Assembly (NCBI RefSeq): GCF_034702125.1
Contig: NC_085868.1
Span: 47,042,778 to 47,106,777 of the forward strand
Reading direction: 5' to 3'
Origin: Engraulis encrasicolus
Lineage: Eukaryota; Chordata; Actinopteri; Clupeiformes; Engraulidae
DNA length: 64,000 bases
Each line of letters begins with the position of its first letter. Position 1 is the stretch's first letter. The translations under genes and the position numbers were made by a program. The notes below the pieces were generated by a model. The model was given only the letters and a program-made list of their open reading frames with translations. It had not been told where the DNA came from and searched no databases. Below, piece after piece: positions 51,196 through 64,000 of the stretch.

Positions 51196-51429
51196 GATGC
51201 ATGTACCCTCTGAAGTACAATAGGGTATCTTAATGGGTCTGTCCAGTACCCTTTGAGGTACAGAAAACTGAAAGGAACCATTTTGTACCTATAGATGCAG
51301 TATTGTACCTCCTGTGTAGGCCTACCCCTATTTTTCTCTGTGTACAATGGAATGGGGAGCCAATTCTGGGTCCCCTATCTCCTTGGGCCCGGGACAACAT
51401 ACCCCTGCCGTCGGCCCTGCTCCTCCTCC

Positions 51430-52348
51430 TCCTCCTCACATAACAGTTCCTGTTCCCTGACTAATTGAAGCTTTTTGTACATTTCAAACAGGAACAGGCC
51501 TACAGTAGTTCAGCTTAAGGTCTTCTTGACAGGCCAGTCAGAGCGTTATCTTGATCTGCAGAAAACTGCATGTGTCAGAGAGGGAGGTGACAGCCACAAG
51601 GGGCCCTCAATGATTATGTGTCACATTAGGTGTCAGCGAAGACAGAGAGGGTTGAATGGAGAGCTATGGATATGAGGACAGAATTGCAGTAATAATTTCC
51701 GATACAGAGAGGAAAGGGGAGAGGGAGAGGGGCCTGCGTAACTGCTGGCGTGTCGTGCCGTGCACGAGGCGAAGTAGAAAATTAAGGTCACACATTCAGG
51801 ACTCATAGCTGCTTATTTTGCAACATCAGAGATGTGTGTTTGTTTTGTCGTTGCGTGTGCAGGGCAGGGGTGAGGGTGAGGATGGGGGTTAAATTTATGA
51901 GTGTGCATAAGTATACTGTGTGTATGCATGTACGTATGTGTGTCTGTGCATTGCCACTGATGCACATGCACACACGTGCTTCATAAAAGGGGTATTCGCC
52001 CTTCATGACGGATTAGCGCCGTAGTGTCTGAGCTGCTCATTATCCACACATCTCCTGCGATGGAGACATAGCGCACTCCTGACAGGAGCGCACGGGCCGC
52101 AGCCATTCCAGTGTCCGTGAATCACTTGATCTGCGTTCCAAATTGGGCCGCGGCGCCCAGATTCGCAGGGCATAACTCAGCCGCGGGCGCTCCGCTCCGC
52201 TCCTCTCCTCGCCGTCCGACCACACGGACATGGAATTACATCCCAGGCCGAAGTGGAACAGTCAGACGTTGATGAGTTCACGTGTCGCACGGACGGTTTC
52301 TCCCGGAATGCTAATGTCAGCAGTTGAAGGGAACCGTATAGGGGTGGG
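51430..52348. other. Intergenic, nothing recognised
   Basis: A GC-rich stretch at 52040-52260 has no supported exon. Confidence 0.4.
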
Positions 52349-53825
52349 CAGGGCTGGACTGGGGCCAAATAATGACCCGCCCAGGCATTTTTGGCATAGA
52401 CCCCCGGCCCCTATAACACATTCACAGGCCACTTTCATATTACCGTATTAGCCCGAATATAAGACGATCCTGATTATAAGACGACCCCCCATTTTCAGGC
52501 TCATGTTTTGGGGAAAAAAGTTTTTTGAAGACTTAATTTTGTTTCACATTGGAAACTTTTCTCAAAATGCAGTTTTTAATTTGTTGGAAAATCTGAGGCT
52601 TTTTACAAAGAACAAATTTCACAATATCATTTTCATGGAATTTCCATGATATAAGACCACAGATGGTTACTCATATCCTTTTCCTTTCTTTACTCACTTC
52701 ACCTGTCAAGCGCCAATAGGCACCTACAGGCTACAGCCGCCTGCCTGGGCCCGCCTGTTTAAAGTGCGACGCAACATAGCCTACACTCAGAGCAGTCTGC
52801 GCCAGCCAGGCAACCAGTCCAGTAGAGATAGGCAATCTATTGTGCAATGCACAGATTTTGCGAAATGCTTAGTTGACAGCAATAGCTAACCAGCAGCCGT
52901 CTCGCCAAATCGCCGTTCATTTTATGCATCCAAAGTTTTCCGTTAGACTCCGAATGTGACCAAAGGCAGATTGACGCACTTGAAACCCATGCGCTGCCTA
53001 TCAGGACCACGTTGACATTAAAAGTCCGATTGATATTCATTTCGTACCAAGGGTTAAAACTCCTAGTGATTTTATATGAACAAGACAATCTCTTGCCTTA
53101 ACCATTATTCTGTGTTGTTGCATCGTTGCGAGGCATATTGTCAAAGGTACCGCTTTCTCGGGCACACACAGATGACCATTGATTGGCTGATGACAGCATC
53201 CCAAACTTAGCCTACAGGTTGTTCGTCAAATCACCCTTCATTTCTTTAGTTTCTAGTGGTGTTGTCGGCTGACCAGAGAGAACGACCAAAGCTTTCATGA
53301 TGAGACTGTAAAACCAAACACAAATAAAAGCAGAGCAACGGGCCGCGATTGACTTGTGTTTTTCCCCTTGCACTGTCTTCCGCATCGCGTTGACATTGAC
53401 AGTTGATAGGCATGCGGTGCAACAGTCATAACGAAACAAGCATCTGCAAATTTGATATGGACAAAACAATCTCTTAACCCATCCATTATTGAGTTGTGTG
53501 CATTGTTGTGAAGCATAGGCTAATGGCCGCATTCAGGTTAAGTAAAAAAAAATAAAAAAATGTTTTACTTTTTTCTCTAGCGCGCGGAAATAAGACGACC
53601 CCCCTTTTTAGAGTACTATTTTTAGAACAAAAACCACGTCTTATATTCGGGCCAATACGGTATATATTGACTGGCTGAATCCACTGTATAGATGATGGGG
53701 CAATGGGCCTCCACTTCTAAATTGTGAGGCAATACCCAGCGACAAACAACAACAGTGTCTGCCCCAGAGGACTGTTGGAACCACCAGGAAAATGCCCTGT
53801 ATGCCAGATTACCAGTCCAGGCCTG
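52349..53825. mobile_element. hAT-type element with CAGGSCTGGACTGG ends, hosting a nested element
   Basis: CAGGGCTGGACTGG and inverted CAGGCCTGGACTGG; target duplication GGGGTGGG / GGGGTGGT (7/8). Interior mostly replaced by the element at 52441-53662. Confidence 0.8.
52441..53662. mobile_element. Nested 1.2-kb element with TACCGTATTRGCCCGAATAT ends
   Basis: Inverted termini of about 27 bp continue into ATAAGACGA-type subterminal repeats (also 53588-53600). No transposase frame found. Confidence 0.75.
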
Positions 53826-53955
53826 GGGGTGGTTGGGATTGGGGACATTGCATCTTTGGACTGGTAACCAATAGGAAGACAGTAGGCTCTCTCTCTTTCC
53901 AGATTGCAATACGTACTTGGATGCCGTCAGGAGTGAGTCAGACTATAATGGCTCA

Positions 53956-53958
<3 letters not shown>

Positions 53959-54049
<91 letters not shown>
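53959..54049. repeat. (GT)n microsatellite
   Basis: About 45 GT units, just left of the assembly gap. Confidence 0.95.
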
Positions 54050-54053
<4 letters not shown>

Positions 54054-54125
54054 CTTGCTTTTCCGTCTTATTTTTCCCATCTATCTTTTATAGTAAGCGG
54101 CTGTCAACATTCTACATGTATATTG

Positions 54126-54225
54126 NNNNNNNNNNNNNNNNNNNNNNNNNNNNNNNNNNNNNNNNNNNNNNNNNNNNNNNNNNNNNNNNNNNNNNNNNNN
54201 NNNNNNNNNNNNNNNNNNNNNNNNN
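54126..54225. other. Assembly gap (100 N)
   Basis: Exactly 100 Ns, probably a fixed-size placeholder, so the true distance is unknown. Confidence 0.99.
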
Positions 54226-54730
54226 ACTCATCAACGACAGTGCAGTGGAGTCTGTGAAAAGCAGAAAGTTCCTGGGAGTGTACATCACAGATGACCTGAC
54301 GTGGACTACAAACACCACCGCCCTGGTCAAAAAGGCAAAGACACAACTCCACTTCCTGCGGAGGATGAGTGAACTTTCCCATATCTGCACTCACCACCTT
54401 CTACAGGGGTGCCATTGAGAGCATCCTGACCAGCAGTGTCTCTGTCTGGCATGGCAGCTGTCTAGCTGCAGACAAGAAGGCACTGCAGAGGGTGGTGAGG
54501 ACAGCAGAAAAGATGATTGGATCGCCCCTACCAGCCATTCAGGACCTGTACACACAATAGAGCAATGAACATTATCAAAGACCCAAGACACCCAGCACAC
54601 AAACTGTTCTCCTTACTACAATCAGGGAAGCGCTACCGCAGCATGCGGTGCTGCACAAGCAGACTGGGAGACAGCTTCTTTCCACAAGCTACCAGACACC
54701 TGAAAACACTGATGAAAACAACATGAACAT
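54226..54730 (+). mobile_element. L2/CR1-type LINE reverse transcriptase C-terminal fragment
   Basis: The frames give KFLGVYITDDLTWTTNT, AKTQLHFLRRMSEL, then FYRGAIESILTSSVSVWHGS and the SLLQSGKRYRSMR block, matching the end of L2-like RT ORFs. At least two frame changes; non-functional and cut by the gap on the left. Confidence 0.85.
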
Positions 54731-54782
54731 TCCAAACCTTAGAAAATTCCATGAACATTTCTTTCACCATGCCTCTTGCACT

Positions 54783-55150
54783 TTAAAGGGACACTGTGAG
54801 ATTTTTAGTTGTTTATTTCCAGAATTCATGCTACCCATTCACTAATGTTACCTTTGTCATGAATACCTACCACCACCATCAAATTGTAAGTATTTATTAT
54901 GACTGAAAAAAATGCACTTTTCTTACATGAGAAGGGGGATCTTCTCCATGGTCCGCCATTTAGAATTTCCAGAAATAGCCATTTTTAGCTGCAAAAATGA
55001 CTGTACTTGGGCCATACTAGAAAATATTAGTTTATTACTTAGTAAACTTTCATGAAAAGATCAAATTTGGCAATAAGCAGTAGGCCAGTTTCAATGAGCA
55101 GCATAGTTGCAGTACCCTTTTTGACCATTTCCTGCACAGTGTCCCTTTAA
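54783..55150 (-). mobile_element. TTAA-type MITE (AGGGACACTGTG family), complete copy 4
   Basis: TTAA at 54783-54786 and 55147-55150; both ends read AGGGACACTGTG inward. The only copy of this family here with both termini. Confidence 0.85.
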
Positions 55151-55330
55151 TAAAATAACGCTGAAAGCCCCCAAAAAGTGCATTTTGCTTAATATGTCCC
55201 CTTTAAGTTAAAATATATGTTAACGTGTGTCCTATTTGGCTGGATAACCCCTGGCCATCTCTAATTGACATTCAACTTTTAAAAAAAAATAAAAAAAATG
55301 TCTTGTCAATAACTGTCACTCACCTTCATC

Positions 55331-55680
55331 TAGGACTGCACCATTATGGGAAAAAAAAATCATAATCACGATTATTTAGGTCAAAATTGTAATGACGATT
55401 ATTAATCACGATTATTGATTTTTTGCAGATCTTTTTGAAAATTATAACATGATGAAATATGACCAAGAATGAATTCTATACGGGATGAGCAAAATAAAAT
55501 GAATTATGTTAAGGCGATAGCATGAAACTTAAGTGGACAGATTTCTGGCCAGAAACACCAGCCTGTCAGTAGGCTAGGTTCTGGCTTCAATGACACTCTC
55601 AAAGGTAGGTCACTATTGCCACGATTAAATCACGATTGAAATCACGACTTCGATTATTTTCGATTAATTACGCAGCCCTA
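55331..55680. mobile_element. hAT-type MITE at a finTRIM splice donor
   Basis: Ends TAGGACTGCACCATTA and inverted TAGGGCTGCGTAATTA; perfect target duplication CCTTCATC at 55323-55330 and 55681-55688. Internal AATCACGATTAT repeats. On the minus strand it separates the finTRIM A coiled-coil exon from its original GTGAGT donor. Confidence 0.9.
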
Positions 55681-55681
55681 C

Positions 55682-56544
55682 CTTCATCACCTTGACGTCA
55701 TCCTTCAGCTCCGCCAGGTGCTTTTGTTTCTCCTGGATTGTCTGTTTATGTTTCTTTTGGCTTTGGCCCAACTCTTCCTGTGAGGATGACATTAATGATG
55801 GGCAAGCGTGATTATAATGACACACATCATGACAATAACACTCATGCCTCAGTTCCTCCAGCTACCAGTTATATCCAAATGCCTGGCAGTGACATAATCA
55901 CATGCTCCAAAGAACAAGACATAGGCCTACCGTAAATTATTATAATTACCTGTTTCTCAGTTTTCTCTGCTTCGACTGAAACCGTGTTACGTATGTCCAC
56001 TGTGTCCATCCATGATACACTGCAGGCAAATACACTTCTGGTCAGTGCGACAGAAGACCTCCAGCAGTTTATCATGCTGAGGGCAGATCAGATCCTCAAG
56101 TTTACCATCAGCTTCGACAACTTTGTGTTTCTTGCCTGGGAAGAGGCCATAGTGAGTCTTGAAGTGAGTTCCACAAAAAGAGGACAGGCAAACCAGACAG
56201 GACTTGTCAGCTTTCCGTTTTCTCCCAATGCAGACACCACACTCAACATCTCCAGGTTCAGCATACATTTGATTTGGAGAGTCAGACTGCATCCCTGCCT
56301 CTTTCAACATTCCCACCATGTTTGTCAGCATGGTGTTTCTGCACAGAACTGGTCTCGGAGTGAAGGTCTGCCTGCACTGTGGGCAGCTGTTGAAACCTTT
56401 CAAATCTTCCTGGTCCCAGCAGTCTCTGATGCAATCCATGCAGAAACTGTGTCCACATGGAATTGTAACAGGATTTTTCAGAAGTTGCTGACATATTGAA
56501 CAGATAAATTCATCCTGAGACACACAAACATTTGTTTCTGCCAT
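55682..56544 (-). pseudogene. finTRIM A: RING, B-boxes and start of coiled coil, truncated
   Basis: FinTRIMs are fish E3 ubiquitin ligases linked to antiviral immunity. The first exon (55950-56544) starts MAETNVCVSQDEF and holds a RING finger with C15, C18, C30, H32, C35, C38, C54 and C57, then B-box 1 (ECGVCIGRKRKADKSCLVCL) and B-box 2 (CPQHDKLLEVFCRTDQKCIC). A one-base slip at 55988-55993, just after GHSGHT, closes the frame; the correct continuation NTVSVEAEKTEKQ lies in the next frame before donor GTAATT. The second exon, 55682-55777 (EELGQSQKKHKQTIQEKQKH), has the standard 96-nt size. A hAT MITE sits at its donor. No later coiled-coil or PRY-SPRY exon follows to the left, where the gap and LINE lie. 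An in-frame ATG two codons upstream (56550) is also possible. Confidence 0.85.
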
Positions 56545-56550
56545 GCTCAT

Positions 56551-58130
56551 TGCATGATAGTGGAAGACGAAGAGAGAACCTTCACCTTCCAGAGAGGGGG
56601 GGTCACTCACGGAACACGGAAGAAGTTGCTCGTTATCGCCATCTAGCTGCAGTACTACCACAGTACCACCACAGACAAGTGAAAAATGAATGGGTTTCAA
56701 TGGAGCCATGACTTCATTTTTTTTCTCGTAGCACATTTTTTGCCCAGAAATATTAATATTCAGTTCGAAGCTAGAACTAATAAGAATTCATTCAACAGCG
56801 TTTCAACAATCAGAGCTTGAGTTGTGCGCAGCTAGAATCGCGCAGCCAGGAGAAAACAAAAATTTAGAACCCATGGGTTTAAGTTAAGAGGTACATCATC
56901 CAATACAAGACTTTTTCTTAAGAAAATGAGGACTCCATGCTCTTCTATTAGATTATTCAGCTCTTAACTTAACCTTAACTTATCCTGAACCAGCTTTGTA
57001 GAAGGCCTATAGGCCCCATGAGCTATTCTAACGGGGGCAGTTTTTTTACATTAAAAAAAACTTGAACATAGGCCTACTCCAAATATTATCTCCAAAGGTA
57101 TCGCTGTTTGCTAGTTGTCTGCTGATGTTGCATAACCTTTTGGATGTTATTGTGAATAAATAAAGGTGTTTTTTATGTAAACAAACACCTGCCTCCATTA
57201 CAATGACCAGGATCTCGGAAAAGGGTAAAGAAAAAATAAATTCTCAGGTACTGACAAGTCCTAGCCTCGCGCACCATCCTACCTACGTACTTCCGCCAAG
57301 AGACTTGGCTCCGCACTACATGAATGCGAAATGAAATGGTAGTATTATGGGATGGTCAGAACCAGGCTAGACAAGTCCAGGGTAGTGTGAGCATTACAAC
57401 TGCATGTCGAAATTGGCAGAAGTTATGGATAAGGATCCTTTAATACTTCCTTTCTTGGTAAAATCTTAAAATACAGAGCATCAGTGGTCAGTTACCAGCC
57501 TGTGCTGGGATATTGCTTGGGAGGGATATTGCCGTGTCTCCCCAAAGAAAGTGGATGTAACCAAGAAGCGTCATTTTGTTTCCTTTCCGGTATCCACTTT
57601 ATGTCGGGTGAACGCCCCTTTAGGAGACCTTCGGTTAGGAGACCTTCGGAGTCCTGAGGTTGAGAATCAATGAAGTCCCCTTAGCGCTGTAGATGGCAGT
57701 AGCGCACGTCTTGCGCAAACACCTCAAAAAGAGAAGAAGAAGTAGGGGACAACGCCCCCTTAGGAGACCCAACTTGAGCACACGCTTTTGCATTGAGTGG
57801 GCGTGGTTTGCGATATCTTTGTTTGATTCAGTATTTTTGGTCTCCCTCTACAAGAAACTGGGATCCAAATGAAGTTCATACCGAGCTTGTGTAACTTAAG
57901 ACTTTTTAAAAATACTCCATTTAAGTTGGTACCATTATTGGTGTATTCATTGGATCTTCTTGAGCGAGAAAAAAATAAAAAGATAATTCAAATGAAATTA
58001 CACTTTAATTAATCCTGGCCCTTCCATGTAGGCCTCAATAAAATGCACCTAAGAGTCAAAACTGACATGTTCCTTCTTGTTAGGGTTACGCAACAAACAG
58101 CTGTAATTGAAACCATCCAAACAATTGCAC
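56551..58130. other. Interval between the two finTRIM genes
   Basis: Holds the small foldback at 57262-57369 and AT-rich sequence; no exon recognised. Confidence 0.45.
57262..57369. mobile_element. Short MITE with target duplication GACAAGTCC
   Basis: Ends TAGCCTCGCGCACCATCC and inverted TAGCCTGGTTCTGACCATCC; flanks at 57253-57261 and 57370-57378 are identical. Confidence 0.8.
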
Positions 58131-58136
58131 ATCAGT

Positions 58137-58142
58137 TTTATT
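58137..58142 (-). terminator. Possible polyadenylation signal of finTRIM B
   Basis: AATAAA on the minus strand about 670 bp past the stop codon. Confidence 0.35.
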
Positions 58143-58809
58143 GGTAATAACACATTTAAAAATCAACATTGTGAAACTACTACAGTACATACGGCTGTGC
58201 TGATGTCAATGAAATGACAAAAAAAGGCACCCAATGACATGGAGGTAAATAATACGGGACTGCACATGTATTACCTGTATATTAATGTGCTTTTCTCCCA
58301 AACATCTCATCACCCACAGTAACATCTTATTTGCACTGTAACAGAAAACGACTCCCTCTAATCTTCCTATCCATAGCAGGCCCACCTCCACAGAGGCCAT
58401 GACAGTAGGCTCGTTCGTGACGAAGCAGTGCTGCTTTTGCTAGATAGTGGGCATGCACACTTTGCCAGTTTGATGCATTCTGGTTAGAATTTTCTAGCAC
58501 TGCTTCGTCACAAACGAGCCTAATAATGACAGCCCTGAGGAGGAGATACAGTGGGATGTCTCAGTGCATGGTATACCTATGTACAGTGTCAGGAGACATC
58601 AAATCATAAAACAAAACAAAATATAAGAACATAATGGCATGAAAGGCTCAGGTGTGACGATCATGGAATGTTTCTGGATGGAAAGGGGTCATTATACGCA
58701 AGCACATTGAGCTGCCTCTGCACATGAAAAGCGCTACACACATGCCTTCCAGGCCTCGATTATACCAGAGGTATTGGCAATTGACACGGCAACAAGGCAG
58801 ACAGACATT

Positions 58810-63488
<4,679 letters not shown>

Positions 63489-63690
63489 CTGTTCAAATGA
63501 CAACATTTTAGGATAAGTCATCAGTCTGGCCTTCTCTTTTTTTCTCTGGCTGTGAACCGGCCATTACAGTGAAACATGGATATGTAACTTACACCAGATG
63601 CCATGTTTAGCACTTTTTGGCGTGGTCTTACCCTGGACATCGCCATTTTGGTACAGTGTACTTTTTGTAGATACGTACCACCATCTATAG

Positions 63691-64000
63691 CAGTGGTTCT
63701 TAACCTTTTTTCCTTAACGCACCCACTTAGCTGTGCCCAAGACAAGTCGTGCACCCCCAACCCAAACAACCCTACACACATCTACACATATCCCCAACCC
63801 AAACAACCCTACACATATCTACGCACTAAAAAAGGATTTAAGTGATTACAATGATTCTTGCTTGAGACATTAATAAATACCTTAATGACTTTGCATGGGG
63901 ACAAGAACATATTTTAAATTGGTTCTGATTTGGCTTAATTATAATGTTTGCTAGCAAATTTTGGTCACGACCTCAACATAAACAAAACTCTGTGCACCCC
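63691..64000. mobile_element. hAT-type MITE, same family as 62748-63080, cut by window end
   Basis: Starts CAGTGGTTCTTAACCT and follows the same internal order, with a local duplication of CCCCAACCCAAACAACCC near 63757-63810. Confidence 0.85.

Larger units (their letters stand above)
40130..51419. mobile_element. 11.3-kb nested mobile structure with TIRs and 8-bp target duplication
   Basis: Left end CAGGGCCG...TGGGCCCGGGACAA pairs with the inverted right end (51384-51419). Flanks CTCCTCAT (40122-40129) and CTCCTCCT (51420-51427) agree at 7/8, as for hAT. The outer element looks like a short MITE (40130-40198 and 51345-51419) split by a long insertion whose ends share ACACAGARAAAAAT. The insertion holds a foldback (40201-40580), smaller MITEs, a decayed spliced gene (42840-45845, minus) and a large inverted repeat array (45990-51195). 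No transposase motif recognised. Single insertion versus stepwise nesting is inference. Confidence 0.6.

Noticed and set aside
54391..54600. Minus-strand frame over the LINE fragment
   Set aside because: Shadow of the plus-strand RT sequence.

Overview
The window is nuclear DNA from a ray-finned (teleost) fish. Supporting signs are two finTRIM genes (a family expanded in teleosts), a complete vertebrate miR-17-92 microRNA cluster, GT-AG introns, very many (CA)n microsatellites, tRNA-derived SINEs, L2-type LINE fragments, and dozens of short inverted-repeat transposons with 8-bp or TTAA target duplications. It is draft assembly: there is a 100-N gap at 54126-54225 and isolated Ns near 1940 and 44686. 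Several reading frames carry one-base slips that may be assembly errors.

Layout. 1-1400: nested MITEs and a C-terminal exon fragment of an unnamed gene family. 2177-5340: minus-strand NFATC2IP-like gene (SUMO-like domain), carrying a frameshift, an in-frame stop and no recognisable last exon. 6600-10000: the MIR17HG-type locus on the minus strand, with miR-17, -18a, -19a, -20a, -19b and -92a in canonical order; a short plus-strand start exon with E2F/CCAAT-like sites lies just past its 3' end. 10000-19600: gene-poor, repeat-rich. 19644-22305: plus-strand single-Ig-domain membrane receptor with a Thr-rich stalk, one TM helix and a short tail; the frame slips in the TM exon. 22300-40100: intergenic sequence made largely of SINEs, hAT and TTAA MITEs, foldbacks and a 3.3-kb CACAGT-ended element inserted into a SINE. 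40130-51419: an 11.3-kb nested mobile structure with TIRs and a 7/8-matching 8-bp target duplication, holding a decayed spliced gene and a roughly 5-kb inverted array of 153/459-bp repeats. 52349-55680: nested hAT elements, the gap, an L2 RT fragment and a hAT at a finTRIM splice site. 55682-56544: broken finTRIM A (RING and B-boxes). 58810-63488: finTRIM B (coiled coil to PRY-SPRY), its RING exon beyond the right edge.

Functional reading. The strongest functional locus is the microRNA cluster, an oncomiR polycistron that tunes proliferation and apoptosis. The finTRIM pair and the Ig receptor are typical of fast-evolving fish immune families. Most of the rest is transposon-derived. The most unusual structure is the 40-51 kb nested element, whose gene and large inverted array I could not assign to a named family.
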